Assembly: GCA_030549495.1 (NCBI GenBank)
Contig: JAUIRK010000288.1
Coordinates: forward strand, 310,001-374,000
Source: Nectonema munidae
Taxonomy: Eukaryota > Nematomorpha > Nectonematoida > Nectonematidae
Reading direction: 5' to 3'
Length of the DNA: 64,000 nt
The notes under the pieces were generated by a model. It was not told the DNA's origin. It did not search any database and worked only from the letters and a program-made list of their open reading frames with translations. Below, piece by piece: positions 1-13,500 of this stretch; position 1 is the stretch's first letter; each line of letters begins with the position of its first letter. The position numbers and the translations under genes were made by a program.

Positions 1-1035
1 TCATGAATCATATAAATATCAAAATCTAACAACTTTAAAATTCCATTTCAAGCTATATAATAATAACTAACCTCTTTCATACAAACACAGGTAGATTAAC
101 TGTGCATATGTAATTTATTCCTTCAAGTGCATCATTAAAGTTGTACGCTAAAATTTGAATTTAAATCAATTTACACTACTTATTCCTTTGGTTTAACAGA
201 CAGATGTTTATAATTTAATCATGTATGTATTTAATTAAATCATTACCTTTTTTTCTAATGATCAATTGTTAAAATTTTAAATTTATATTCTATGTATCCT
301 TTAAAATTTTTAGAATCTAAAAACCTTCGCTTTCTTTACTTATGTAAATTTAACACAGCGATTATGTATTTTTAACATGAAGAATATTTTGTATACAATG
401 AATTAGACTAGACGTTAACTAAATTGTTGTATTCTTTATTAAAATTATCTCCATGGTTGTATTTTTGTAGTAACTTGGTTTAACCGGTGCGTAGGAAAAT
501 ACGAAAATGGCTCACTTTTTTCATTCTCGTATTTTTATTTCCACGATTGAGTTGCATTTTAATTTTGCAGTTATTTTTGATTTATATATTCTTTTTAGTG
601 TATAATAAATGTGAATCTGGTATTGGTAATTACATTTTCTTACAGATTTTTAAATAAATTTACCCTAAAAGTTAACATTTTAATGAAAAATATGGCCCTA
701 TTATATTCTTGAAAGACTGAATCAATAAATTTTTACTGAAATTTAACTTAATTTTTTTTAGATATTAGCAAGAACTCATTGCTCCGTTTTTAAAACATTT
801 TTATTTAAATATTTCCTGTTTTATTGTACCATGCCCTTAAAGGTTTACATTTTTAAATGGGGCTCTTTCACAAAAAAGTTTGCCTACCCTTGATTTACCA
901 AATCAATTGCTAGAATACGTGATATAACATTTTATTCAAAATGTATTATTTATCTGGTGCCGTACTAAAAATGGGCCGGGAGAGCGATCAACACTATATT
1001 TTTATTAATTTGTCATTGATAAGAATAAAGCTCCT
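1..1035. other. AT-rich DNA, no gene seen
   Basis: Nothing recognisable. Probably part of the long upstream intron of E(Pc), since no E(Pc) N-terminal exon was found in the first 10 kb. The short open frame at 941 is not convincing. Confidence 0.5.
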
Positions 1036-3130
1036 TAAAATTATTGGGGGCGAAATTTTTTTTGAAATTTTCAAAATTACTGGTCTGGACATACCACGCG
1101 AGACCAAATATTCACGCAATCCTTTAAAATAGAGTGTATACAGCGCACACCTAAATTTATAAGACTACTTTATATTTTTTTACAAAATTGATGAAATTTA
1201 AAAAAGCGAAAGTATTTTAATTAAATTTACATCTATACACTAGTTTAAAAAAATCCAAAATTATTGGAGGGGGGGGGATGGGGGCGAATAGGCTTTCCGC
1301 TCCCGCCCCGGATGTGCGCCCCTGATGTAAATTAACATTGACATAAGGTATAACTTTCTTGTTTAGAATAGTGGACACTTAAAAATATGCTTGGAACTAG
1401 AGATGCACCGATAAGAACTTTAGTCGAATACCGATCAATCGGTAATTATTATTAATTGGCAAATTATTTATTTTTGCCAGTTGGAACCTCGTGCGTTAGG
1501 GTTGAGCATAAATATCTTTAAAATTTTTGCTTAGAAATTTTTTTTAATTTTAGATTTATTTTAATTAGTTTTTTGGAAATTTGTTTTTAGAATTTTTAAT
1601 AGGCTAATTCACAACTTTTTTAAATTTTATTTTTTTGCTTGATTCTTTTTCTTCAAATTTCATTAAAAAAATTCATACAAATTAATTAAATTAATTGATT
1701 TTTGATATCTTTAAAAGAAATCGTTCATGTCATCGCCTTAAAAAATAATATTGACCTAAAAAATTTAATGTGATGTCTTTTTATATCTTAATTAAACATA
1801 TCATTCTTGACGTAATCCCGCACAATATGAGAAATTTAAAGATAGCGCATAATTATTTGCTATATCAAAAATTCCAAAAATAGGACTTAAAATATGTTGA
1901 AAATTTTAATGGTATTTGGCTTAAATGGAAAAAAAGCTTCCAATACAAAAAGATCTCTTTTTTTATATCAAATTTAAGGAAGAATTAAAAATCTTATCAA
2001 GAACTGTTTCAAAATGTCAAGGGATTGATAAAAACATGGTAAGGTGGAATAAAAAAGACTGTTTGAAAATGTATGGAACGCATGTATGATTCACAACAGG
2101 GGCATGCAAATCAAACAACGATTGTTTAACTTGTTCTTAAAATAATTTGTTTTTTTAAATAACAACTTTTAATCTTTTGCAATGATTTGCCTTTTATAAT
2201 AACTTTTAAGGAAAAAAAAGTCTATCAGAAAAAGTTATAGAGCTTTAAGAAAAACTAAAAAAATTTACAGTATAACTTAAGTTTTTTGAAAACTAATTTG
2301 ACGTATCCACTACAGCATACTCTATGAGTGGCATGTCAGGTTGGTTGAGATGATGGACTCAGAACAGAAGTCTCTGGGTTCGATACCAATTTGTTCATAG
2401 TTTGACATAAGCGGTACATCAGTGCCTTCTCAATGAAAACACACCCACGGTACCTTTACCCTACCTTTTACTTAAAATTGAAAATGTTGCTACATAATTA
2501 ACATAAGAGAGAAAGGAGACAAAATAAACGAATAAAGTAATTTTCACTATTTAAAATGAAACTCTGTTCTCAGAATAATTTCAAAATTATAGGAGGCATA
2601 AAAAATGCGATAGTTTATCCGCACTTTATTGATATTTTCAAGTTTTTATAAAAAGCAAAAGCCAACCTTGAAGTAGCTAACCCTTATAGGGTGATTTGGT
2701 AACACTTGTATTTTTTACATTCTGTAAGGAATCAGTATACAAAAAACGGTAGTTTAATCACTTTTCGTAAAATTATTTAAGTCTAAGAACACAAAATCAT
2801 TAGAAAAACCATTTAAACTAACATAAATTATAAAAATCATAGTATATGAGAACAAGAAAATCATTGCGTTTTTATAACTATTTCTGTCTACAAATAAAAT
2901 TCTGACAGCTGTCATAAATAGATCAAGTACATTTTTAACAGCTTAAACATTTTGTTTCGATATTATATTTTTATTATAATAATCAACAAATTTTCTTTAA
3001 AAAAATGAGTTAATTATTTATTTACAGTGTTTCCTACAAAATTTAACAATCGAACATTATAAAAATATCTCTGCTCAAATATTAAACAAATAGAGTTTTT
3101 TTGTTTTTAAACTGAATAGCTAGTCAAAAT
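1036..3130 (+). repeat. ~2.1 kb dispersed repeat, copy A
   Basis: This matches 14271-16247 in the same orientation over almost its whole length, with small indels. A carries about 70 bases near 2988-3057 that copy B lacks. Shared landmarks are the GATGCACCGATAAGAACTTT segment at 1403, the SINE-like block at 2325-2465 and GAATAGCTAGTCAAA at 3114. A hAT-like end (GGATGTGCGCCCCTG, 1311-1325) with a nearby G-run is present only here. No coding capacity is seen. Class uncertain. Confidence 0.75.
2325..2465 (+). repeat. tRNA-derived SINE-like copy
   Basis: A B-box-like TGGGTTCGATACC is followed by the family tail ATAAGCGGTACATCAGTGCC, TCTCAATGAAAAC and CCCACGGTACCTTTACC. It is contained in the 2.1 kb repeat, copy A. 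Confidence 0.65.
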
Positions 3131-4520
3131 ATTCATTCCCAAATAGCTATTGAAAAAATTAAAGTTTTCAAATGTTACAAAATATAACAAACGTACTGAT
3201 AAAGATTAAAAGTGACCTTTGTTGAAAAAAAATTTTTAACGAGAGCCTGACAATATTCATTGATATAAAATTGTAACGATTGAAAACTTTTTCTCTCATA
3301 TAAAAACATAAACAAATTTTCATTTTTGCAAAATGTTTGGTGTATTGATGGAACTAAATTTTTACCAAAAATCTGTGATTAATTTGAATAGCTGAATTTT
3401 GGTATCATGATAAAAGGTTCTGCAAATATTGAGCTTATATTTCGCTAAAAACTAGTTTCTAATGAGATAAAATAAAATTATTTTTAATTTAACTCTAAAT
3501 ACAAATGAGAGAGAAGAGCTGTATGAGATAGGGGAGCTTGGACAAGAGAAGAAGAGCTTGAGTGATTGAGTTTTAGCAGAGAAAGCGAAAGAGAAAAACG
3601 GAAGGAGACAGAAAGAGAAATAGAAATAGAATCACTGTGACAGAAGACGATGATCTAGTGGATCATCAACATGTGTTTGCTCAAAAATACTACAAAGAGG
3701 AGAAGACACTGTGATAACATTGTCTATTATTGTTTGCATATTGAACCAATTGATATTATTATTATATAGCTCTCACATCGTTTGTAAAATATTTTTAATA
3801 GGAATTTCAGAGTAGCTTGGCATGATGTTGTACTTAGTCTGCATTCCCTCTTTTATTCTCTTATCTTACATTATCATGTATTCGAATGATCACATCCTAT
3901 AATGCGATCATCATACATGTTTTATAAACAAGCTTTTAAAGCAACTCTTACTTATAGCGCTCCTGAAATAAAGTGCAAATATAGATTTCAATAACCTATA
4001 TCTAAACTATTTAAATGAAGTTACATGATGAGAAAAATAATTTTTGTATGTTAGAAATACAAATTTCTATTTTAATTTTATAATTAATTCATTTTTTGCC
4101 CCCTCCATTTGAAGTGTCTGTGGATTTTCCAACAAAATAAGGACAATAAAAGCTGTCGTCGGAAAAAATAAGTTTCATTTTTTAGATATGTCAAGTGATC
4201 TTACTTTTTAAGCCGTAAAATGAAAATAATAACTTGATAATTCAAATTTTTTTTTAAACAAAATACAATGCCACCAAACTCCAATAATAAGCTTAAAATT
4301 TAGTAAAACTAGTTGTATTATTTTTTTTTGAATATTTTTGACTACATATTATAGTACTATACTTACCATACTATATTCACATTGATTTAGAAAACCTTGA
4401 ATTCTCGTAGTGAAATGTAAAATTAAGCCCTTATATTTAAAAATATCCAAAAATTAGTATTTTGCTTAGCTAGTTAGCGTCGCTATATTGTTAAATACAG
4501 CATTTAATGTTTCTAAACCT
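3131..4520. other. AT-rich DNA with a purine-rich stretch
   Basis: A GA-rich tract (about 3505-3640) of GAGAGA/GAAAGAG words is the only special composition. No gene seen. Confidence 0.4.
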
Positions 4521-4642
4521 AACCGGTTAACGACCACAGTCGACTTTACAAAACAGCGAATCGTCTGCATTTATTAATGCTTTTTAATACAAATCTGCTT
4601 TATACTAGATATCGTCTGATTATTCTGGTCGTTAACTTGTTA
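4521..4642 (+). mobile_element. piggyBac-like MITE, subfamily I
   Basis: It begins AACCGGTTAACGACC, has a GTCGAC half-palindrome next to that end, then TCGTCTGC, and ends GGTCGTTAACTTGTTAA. The scaffold is shared with copies at 12092 and 20346. Confidence 0.7.
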
Positions 4643-5602
4643 ATACCCGTAACGCACATTTAGACAAATGGTTGTACGATAAATGTGATGTAATTTAGAG
4701 TATGAGTACACAACGAACAGCGTCAAAATTTTTGTGTAAGAGGTGGCTATTGTCCCCTCGTTGGGGATAAAGTGGTATTTGTTTGGGTTGTAAATGTGTG
4801 TGGAGTTTAATGCCCTAGAACCATATTTACCATTTAGCATAAGTTTTCCATAGTATATACTATACTGTGGGAATTGAACCTGAGTCTAAAGCTGATAGCT
4901 ACTCATTAACATCCATTTAATTTAATTACTTTATCAACTACCGTTGCTTTTTCTTGTACACCTGTACAGTGGACCATATACCAAGACTTTTCAAAGCTAA
5001 ATATGCTTCAGAGCCTTTAAAAAAGCTGGAAATTTTCGCGAAGCCCTAAGCTAAAAATGATCGTTGAAAAAAACCTTTTTAAAATACAGTCAAACCTTGA
5101 TTGGGCGTTTAAAGGATAAGGAAAATATTGTCACATATGACATGTAGTGACTTAATTCAGCTCAGATATCACATACCCAAGAATAAAAATACTTCTGCTG
5201 GAGAGTGTACCTTTCTCTTTGTTGACATTTTGAACTGTTTGAATAGATTGCACGTGCAGAGGCTTTCATGTCTAGTGATAAACGCTGAATGAATGTCAAT
5301 AGCACTGATAGTCATTGTTTATATAGCCGATTTCGCCTCATTCACGCATGACGCGTGATACCGTTCTCGTGAGAAGTTTTTGAGTTTTAGGTTCGCGGAT
5401 TCTTTCTCTCCATCTTTATATACAGTATACCCCTCACCGACCATTAGTAATCACATATAAACAGTTTATGCTTTTTTAAAGTTTCAATTCGATGTCTTTA
5501 TGGAAACACTTTTATTGAGTAGGGTCACTACAGTGTCTTTTTTACTGTATTTACATATTACTAGAGATGTGTCGGGTGTGAAATTTTTGTATCCGTGGAA
5601 GC

Positions 5603-5680
5603 GGATATCAAATTTGACATCCTAGCGGATGTGGATATCAAATTTGACATCTTAGCGGATGCGGATATCATAATTGCTAT
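5603..5680 (+). repeat. Short tandem repeat, ~30-bp unit, about 3 copies
   Basis: Units of the form AGCGGATGCGGATATCAAATT plus TGACATC, repeated with small changes. No function evident. Confidence 0.7.
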
Positions 5681-6385
5681 TCTAAGCAAACTCAAACTTT
5701 TTAAAATTTAGAGAGATGTCAATGTATATGTGTTTTCATAAAGAAATACTTATAAAAATTTTGGATAAAGGAAAAATTCCGAAAAAAAAACTTGGAGGTA
5801 TATAGAAAATAGTACAATGTTTGAAAATTGTGAATTCGGATGTTGAAAATAATTATTATAAATTTTTTAATTTTTTTTACATTTAAAATAATTTATTTTT
5901 TTTAAATTTATAATTTTAAAATACAAAAAAATAATATAAGTTATTTTTCAAACTAAAAATTAAAAATTAATTAAAAAAATAAAATATATTTAAATTTGGA
6001 AGCAGTGTTTTTAAATTTAAACGCCAAAAATTAGTTTAGGTCTATTGACCAGTGTTGCCTTTCTAAGTATAATTTTTTATCAGTTGTGATCCTGATGAAA
6101 GGATAATGCGAGAAGAATTTAAATTTAGATTGATGGTCACTTTTACTTCCGTTTTTGCAAAGGAGTATCGCCTAATTCAGGGCTTGCTTAAATAAGGCGT
6201 TTAACTCGGGAGGAAGAAATTGACGCCTCTCAAGATCAGGGATGCTCAGCCTGCGCCCCACGGGCAGCAGTGTGTACCAATTTAATTCTTCGTTTTTAGC
6301 CCACTTCTCCATTCCCAAATTATAAGCAATGTGATAATATATTTTGCTATTTTTTAAAATCCCTTGAAACAAAATTAGTAACAAA

Positions 6386-6729
6386 CAGTGCCCGCGCTAA
6401 AGCTAAATTTCAAGGGGGGGGGGGGGGGGGGGCTGAAATGGGGCAAAGAAACACACTTGCAAAAAATTTATTTCCTATATTACTTTATATCCTATATTAC
6501 TTTGCTGAAAAGCATGAAGTACTTCTGTATAAAAACCTATAGAAATCTCATATTATACATACACATACACCAGCATTTATATAAGATTATTGTGTACAAT
6601 TTTTACTTATTTATTTTTCCTTTAAAAAGTGCATGGGGCAAAACCAAAAATTTTAGGGGGGCGGGGGGCAAAGATTAATACAGGGGGGGGGGCACGTACA
6701 CCAAAATTATATAGGTAGCGCGGGCACTG
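6386..6729 (+). mobile_element. hAT MITE, 344 bp, perfect 8-bp target duplication
   Basis: Terminal inverted repeats CAGTGCCCGCGCTA...TAGCGCGGGCACTG are flanked by GTAACAAA on both sides (6378-6385 and 6730-6737). Long G-runs lie just inside each end. The open frame inside is not a gene. The ends resemble those of the larger element at 56946-59354. Confidence 0.9.
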
Positions 6730-7042
6730 GTAACAAATTAGCTTTATGTTCTTAATGTCATAAAATTCGAATTATTTATAAATATTAAAAGTTTGCTTTG
6801 AAATTGCTACTTTCCTACCTACATATCCTCTTTCTCCTTTTCCTCGATAAGTTGAGACAACCAAAATATCAAAAGTTGTAATCTTGCTTTTTCCAATAAA
6901 CGATTAAATTAATTATGTTTCCTTTTTCATTAAATCATAATTGCATATTTAGGTTTTCAAATTTAAACTTCACCAAAGTTGTTAAAATAAATCTAATTAA
7001 TACATCTCTAAAATAAGTTCATTTTTCAAATGAAAACCACAT

Positions 7043-7150
7043 TATAACCTGTTAAAGGCCGCAGTCGACGTGTCGATTCACGTAAAAGTAAATATCATCT
7101 GTTTATTTGAATGATTTCCAATATAAATCTGCTTTTTAAATAAACTACTT
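7043..7150 (+). mobile_element. Decayed piggyBac-like MITE, probable subfamily I
   Basis: TTATAACCTGTTAAAGGCCG then a degenerate GTCGACGTGTCGATTC, followed by AT-rich DNA with ATCATCTG and AATCTGCTTTTTAAATAAA. The far end is not clear. Confidence 0.45.
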
Positions 7151-8394
7151 TTTATTTTATTTGTTGATATATGTTTTCAGTAATTTGGTTTTTGCTTAAA
7201 ATTAATTTTATTTATCCTAAAACAAACCAAAATTTGGTTTATCATATTATGCCCTTTTGCGGCAGATTCACAATAGAAAATGGCATTTTTGACCCACTTC
7301 TCAAAAAGGTCGAGCATCCCTCTTGACAAGTGAGTCGCTAAATTCAGTTGGTCTCTAGAGCTGGTTTGAATACTTACCAATTTATCATACATAGTATTCA
7401 TTGATTAGTTTTTACTTCTAATGCAGACTTAAAATCATTTAAATGTTGATTATATTTTGAAATAATTGTTACGTTTATTTTAAATTAAAGATTTTGTTAA
7501 AAAGTAATCAACTTACAATGTGTTTGATAATAAAGGACCATGAGTAAAACGTTAGTCGATTACATTGATAAAAACACTGTTAGAGTTTGAAAATTATAAC
7601 ATCATCTCCAATTTAGATTCCATTTTCTATTATTCAAGTTTTTTGCAAAATATATTTTGGCACTAGCTTGATGAATTTGTAAAAAATGTTTTCCCTTGAG
7701 CCTGAGATTTTGAAAGGAAAATAAGTCGGATTTCGAGTCGGTAATATAGCAGTGCGCGTCAGACTTAAATATTTTAAGTTAAGAAAAAGGGTATTTTTTA
7801 AGGAAAGAGATGTAATCATAATTTTATATTTTCGACAATGGATCATCTTTGTAAAAAAGTGTAACTATTTTTTTGTATTTACAAGTGCTAATAAGTATAG
7901 AAGTATAGTGTTGTCTTTTCAAAACCTTTCCTGAACACACATTTAATATTTTGATGGATCAGTATTTTACTCGCTTTCTTACACTCGATGTGGATAGTAA
8001 TAGTTACACTTTTTTGTTTTACCGAGAAATGCTGCATATTCTGTAATGAGTCCTTTTTTTGTCAAATTTGGTAAGCAAGAAATTTCCAATTTTCTAAGTA
8101 ATTTGCTCTTATATGCTTATTTACATGTATATATTTCGCAGAATTCTTTTGACTGTATTATATTCTATCCATCCTATGCTTGCTGAAGCATTTTGTGTCT
8201 CTTATTTAAAATGACCTTTTTTGATTCTGATTACAAAAATTGGTACGCCGTATTGTCTTTTTAAGTAACCCTCAATTAAATGAATAGTAGACAAATGCCC
8301 CTCCTCCTCCCCCTGTAAATCTGGGTTCAGTTTATACATTCCCATTTCATCCCATTCAAGACTATAACTCCACTACCACTCAGACTAACCATAT

Positions 8395-8530
8395 CATCAT
8401 TACTTACTCTTCAACCACACATAAAATATATAGGCGTCACATTACAATCGAATCTAAAATTTCACTTCCCCTTAAAAATATCTACACGAAACTCTCACCA
8501 ACCCTTTTCTTTTCTAAACTTTGACACCAT
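8395..8530 (+). mobile_element. LINE reverse transcriptase fragment
   Basis: The + strand reads HIKYIGVTLQSNLKFHFPLK, the KYLGVxLDSxLxFxxHIK segment late in non-LTR reverse transcriptases. The flanking A/C-rich DNA is probably the rest of the element, too decayed to follow. The same segment appears at the window's right edge. Confidence 0.6.
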
Positions 8531-8575
8531 GGCTTTGATTTTAAAGCATGTGAATTCATCACCTCATACTTGTTA

Positions 8576-8720
8576 GGGCGTGAGTGAGATTGGTTAGATA
8601 CTGGGTTTCGATAACTCAAGGTCTTGGGTTCGATACATCTTCAAGCTTACTTACCTCATAGTTCGATATAAGCGGCACAATGTGCCTTCTAGATGAAAAC
8701 ACCCCACGGCACCTTTATCT
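8576..8720 (+). repeat. tRNA-derived SINE-like copy
   Basis: GGGCGTGAGTGAGATTGGTT, then B-box-like TTGGGTTCGATAC, then the conserved tail (AAGCGGCACAATGTGCCTTC, ATGAAAACACCCCACGGCAC). One of the best copies together with 61771-61900. Confidence 0.7.
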
Positions 8721-9683
8721 ATAATAGTAGTTGTACACAATCTGTCTCAATCAACGCCAATTGGTTGCTTGAATAATGTTGTATTGATGACTGGTTTTGC
8801 TACTGCGAGATTTGTTTCCAATCTAGTGTCGAAACTTGTTTGCTCCTGGTACGATACAAGAGGTTCATCTATGCCTTATGGAAACAGCCTACCTATACCA
8901 TATCTTTATCTTCTCCAAAATTCATTACTAAATATTTCTTCTGTCTCCGCAACCCTGATCACAATTAGATCAACTCTGATTCCCCACTATTTCGTTGTAA
9001 TGGCATACTCATTGAAACAAATTATTATAGACGTAATCTCACGATATTTTCATAGAATCAAGAAATTAACTTACTAGAAGAATGGTTCAAAAAAAGCGCA
9101 AAGTAAATAAGCGTTCATAAAGAGTTTTAATGAATTCGGTTTACTTTTACGCCTAATTTGACAATTTTAACACTTGAAAGATTTCGTTTTCTACCCCTTT
9201 CACCTTTTATTCTTGATTGGAGATTTCAGTTGTAATCTTTGCCATTCATTATTCATCAAAGTTAACCTTTGTCATCGCGCTTCACTCTTTTTGATTGGAA
9301 ACACGCATGAATAAATTTGTTTTAAGAAAAAATTTGAGATCAATTTAGGACTAGGGGCATCTAAGGCACTTTAGATTCAGTAATAAGTACCTTGATTTTG
9401 TATGTGCATAACCGTAACATTAGTATGTAGCTGTGTCTAGTTAGTATTCTTATATAAGTAGTTGATTAGTTAGGCAATTGTTAATAAGTATCTAATTGGG
9501 TATTCAGATTGTAGTTTAGTGAGTTAATGTTAATTGTGTAATTAAATTTCTACAAAAAGTCGTACGACTATTGTTATGAATACAAATTATAATGACATTT
9601 TGTTCAATTCTAGAATATTTTAAGGTTAAATCATAAATTGATCTGAAATTTATTTTATTTACAAGTCAACTTTTCATGCAGCT

Positions 9684-9775
9684 TGACGAAGAAGAAGAAG
9701 TTTATTTGCAATACAAAATAACTGAACTGGAGGCGCTTCAAGGGGTTTAATAAATCCGCTGATAACCTCTACATA
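9684..9775 (-). mobile_element. Possible LINE 3' tail
   Basis: On the minus strand, TTTTGTATTGCAAATAAACT then TCTTCTTCTTCG resembles the ends of arthropod CR1/jockey-like LINEs. Only the tail is visible. Confidence 0.3.
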
Positions 9776-10409
9776 CACACCATAGCAAAATTATAGCATC
9801 ACAAGAATCAATAACAAGATTAGAAAACAAAAGAATATATATATGCAAATAATACTATATTGAGCTTTTGTCACGCTTTTGAATTTAAAGCTGATTTTCA
9901 TTTCAAAATTGTAGTACTATTGATTAAACGTACTGCGATTTAAAAATAAACTTTTTTTATTTCGTTGCCCAAACGTTTAAAAACTGAGAGTAAGCCAAAA
10001 TAATTTGTCCCAAAAAGAGCTAACAAATTTGCGGTTATGCGGCAAAATGATTGGTTAGTAGTGGCAAAAGCGTTATTGTTACAAAATAGCTAGTTGTATA
10101 CTCTAGCTATTACTAAAAGAGCTCTTATCCAAAATAGCTGATTTATTAACGGAGTTGCTATAATGAAATATACTTTGCTCTACACCTATGTTTTTAACTT
10201 TCGGTAGAACAGATTGTCAATATTTATGTAAAAAAATTTTAGCATATCAATGCATATCGTTTCTTGTTCTCGCGTTTTCTAAAAAACCATTTCACAGCAA
10301 TTATAATTATAGGGAGTTATTAGTTTTTGATAACTTTATATCTTTCATTTTGACTTCGTTGTCTTTGTGACCGTGTGGATGGGATGTAATAGCATGTTTT
10401 CCATTTCAG

Positions 10410-10557
10410 GAAATTCATTTGCAAAGAGCCATCTCAGTTCAAAAGGTCACGGTCAAAGGTGTCGTTATTCCAACTCCCGATTTTGATGCTTCGCAGTCCT
10501 ATGAACGCCTTTATCACAGTTCTTTCAAATTCAACAAACAATACATTCACTACCAAC
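10410..10557 (+). CDS. E(Pc): E(Pc) exon: HLQRAIS block
   Basis: The acceptor is ccatttcag and the donor is caac|gtattc. The exon starts in phase 0 with EIHLQRAISVQK, runs through VIPTPDFD and ends at YIHYQ plus one base. That base joins the next exon to give HYQPFSLD, matching the family's IHIQPFSLD. This is the first recognisable exon in the window. Confidence 0.93.
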
Positions 10558-13500
10558 GTATTCTAACTCACTCATTTATTCATTATATGCGTGCTTGTTC
10601 TATACTTATGGCGTACTTCTTGTACCAAGGGAATTGATGTACTTATATCTACCTCAATTTTTGTGTTTCCAGTAATTTATGGGAAAAAATGATTAGTTTT
10701 CGGTTTTCAACTATTTTTTATCTTGCTTCAAAAATGTGAGCAACAAGAAATTTGAATAAAAAAGTAAATTTATTACGATTATCTAAATAAATGAAAATCT
10801 GAAAAATCTTAAAATGGATATTTATACCTTATACGACTGAAAGTTAAAACGTAGAAGGTGTTAAAGAAATTCTGAAGTTTTATATGAGGAAACAGGCATT
10901 TTTGAATTAAAGAAAAATTTTGCGCATAGATATTTTTTGATCGAAGGAATATTAATTAAGATAAATACTGTGAAAATTTCTTTATGATGCTGATTTCCTA
11001 TAGATGGTGTAAGTATATGTAGAAAGAAAGTTGTAAAAATGCCGAAAACTATTCTTAGATTAGTGTAGCTTTAACAATAAAAAAAACATGTATATACCAT
11101 CTATTCAAAAAGAATTTTACTTTTTCGGGAAAGAATCTCTATGTAGTGGTGTTGCAAGTTGGTTCAATATTAATTTTAAAATAAGAATCACCACGTTGAC
11201 AATGAATCAAAGATCTAATTTAACAATGTTCACATGTTCTTAATTACTCTACTAAAATACTTAGTATGGCGCGAAATGGCCGAGTCTTACCTCCGAATCC
11301 ACGTGCTCGATTTTAAGCCAAGCTCTCACTTTTTTTACAAATAAGTGAGCTATGATATACCGTCTCTCATTTTAAATAAGAATAGTATAAAAAATGCAAA
11401 TAAAAAGAAATAGAAAGATTTTTTTAGTTTTGAATATATAATAATTCTATCAAATTTCAAATAAGTCTCTTTTAAGCAAGCCATTTGAACTAATGTACAT
11501 TTCGACTTTAGAGACCATATTGCCTTTTATAACCTTTTCGTGACCAGTGTATCATATATGATACATAAACAAATTTACCTTCGCCTGCTTTTTCAAATAG
11601 TTTTGTATATGAATCTTCTGCTTTTTAATAAATATCGTCTAATTTTTCTGGTCACGAAAGGCTTGACTAGGAATCCTTGATTTTTCAGTCCAATCCTTTG
11701 AATAGATTTTCTGATTTTTTTTTTAAAACTTGGGATTTTTCCATTAGTTTTATGGTTATAGGTATTCTAGCATGTTAACCCATTTACGACCAATGTTCCC
11801 AAAGGGAACGCAGACGAACTCCTACTTTAAATGGAATTGAATAGGAATTACTAAAGTCGTCTGCTTTTCTAGGTCTTAAATGGGTTAAATTGGGTAACAA
11901 GCTAAAAAAGTTTGGGAACCACTTTTTTAATGAATGATATTGCAATACAGGGATATAATCATATCAACAAAAATAGTTTGAACATAGGTATGAAACTATC
12001 TCTACACCAAGTGTGGGCAGATTTTTTCATGAATTGTATATTTAAAAATGTACACCTTTAGGGGTCGTATGGTAAGGTAAAATGGGCATACTTAACTCGT
12101 TAACGACCAGAATAATCAGACGATATCTAATGTAAAGCAGATTTGTATTAAAGTGCATTGATAAACGTAGACGATTTTATTTTTGTAAAGTCGACTCTGG
12201 CCGTTAACCGGTTAAAATAACAAAGACCAAAGTTGTATACAGCCGAACAATATGTTCTTTGCTAATACAGTTGACTACCGTTAATTCGGAAATCAATAAT
12301 TTGTAAATTTTATAAATATTAAAAAAAATTTTTTTTTATAATATTTATATTTTTCACTTTTTTACAACTTTTTCAACACCAGTTTTTTGAAGTTATTTGA
12401 CTACTTTGAAGTAAAATTTGATTCTAAAATTTGTAAATTATTAAACTAAAAATTATTTGTGTTGAAATAAATTTAATTCAGAAAAAATTAATTTGAAATT
12501 CTTAGTTTTAGATTAAAACATTAAATGAGTTCTAATAGTTCTACTAAAAGATAGCATGTTACATTAAGTTTGAAAGGTAAAATAGAAATTTAAAAAAAAT
12601 TCTGGATTGGATTATGTTTTGATAAAGTGGTTTAAGCTTCGAGAAAGTGAAGGTGTTGCACTGTCTGGTCAAATGATCAAATATTAGGCTAAAAATTCAT
12701 GGTTTGAAGTTACCTTCAATTAGCGGAGAAAAAGGTTCAGCTGATAGATTCTGCATATAAATTTGTTGAAGAATTTACCAAATTGATTTCTAATGAGAAC
12801 TTAACTCCTTATCAAATTTACAAAGCGGGTGAAAGAGCATTGTATTGGAAATGCTTGCCAAAGAAATCACTTACAAGTGAGGAATCAGATTCACCAACAG
12901 GCTTCGAGACATCAAAAGAGCGTGTTACTGTGTTAGCCTGTTCGAATGCTGCAGGAACCCATAAGTGTAAATTATTGGTCGGAAAAAGTTTAAACCCCCA
13001 TCTTTAAAAGGAATGTGTAAATATCCTGTAATTTTCGTGCAAACAAAAAAGCATCGATAACAAGTAAAATGACATTAGAGTGGTTTGAAAAATATTTTGC
13101 TGAAGAAGCAAGGACGCATTGTAATTCTTTGGGCTTAGATCCCAACTGTAAAATAGTTCTTTTGGACAATTGTTCTGCACATCCAAAAGCAGAACTTTTA
13201 GTAAAAAATAATGTGTTCCATTTTTCTTTCACCAAACTGTACTTCATTAATCCTTTATACAATGGAATACTTTGTTGTTTAAAAGCTAAGTATCGTTGTC
13301 ATTTTATGAAACGTGTTCTAGATGCAGTTAATTCTGAGAAAAATGTTTAGAATTTCTTAAACAATTTAATCTCAAAATATGATTTATGCTTTAGCAAATG
13401 CTTGGATATCGGTAGAATCAACTACCTTAATCCTATTAGTGCTGGGGGGGGGGGGCGTAAAACACCCCTCTTCACTAAAAAATTTATTGTACAAAATTGG

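Larger units (their letters stand above)
6237..7319 (+). mobile_element. Candidate decayed hAT element hosting a nested MITE
   Basis: The left end CAGGGATGCTCAGCCTGCGC and, inverted at the right, GGTCGAGCATCCCT resemble classic hAT ends. The flanking 8-mers do not match well, so the pair may be coincidental. The MITE at 6386-6729 lies inside. Confidence 0.35.

Noticed and set aside
6388-6678. Open frame across the G-runs
   Set aside because: It lies wholly inside the hAT MITE and encodes poly-Gly from a homopolymer; not a gene.
9681-9760. Possible upstream E(Pc) exon after tttcatgcag (LDEEEEVYLQ)
   Set aside because: It runs into a stop with no fitting donor and looks like a LINE tail in reverse; no match to the family N-terminus.
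13069-13350. Open frame as a host gene
   Set aside because: It is the DDE part of the Tigger remnant.
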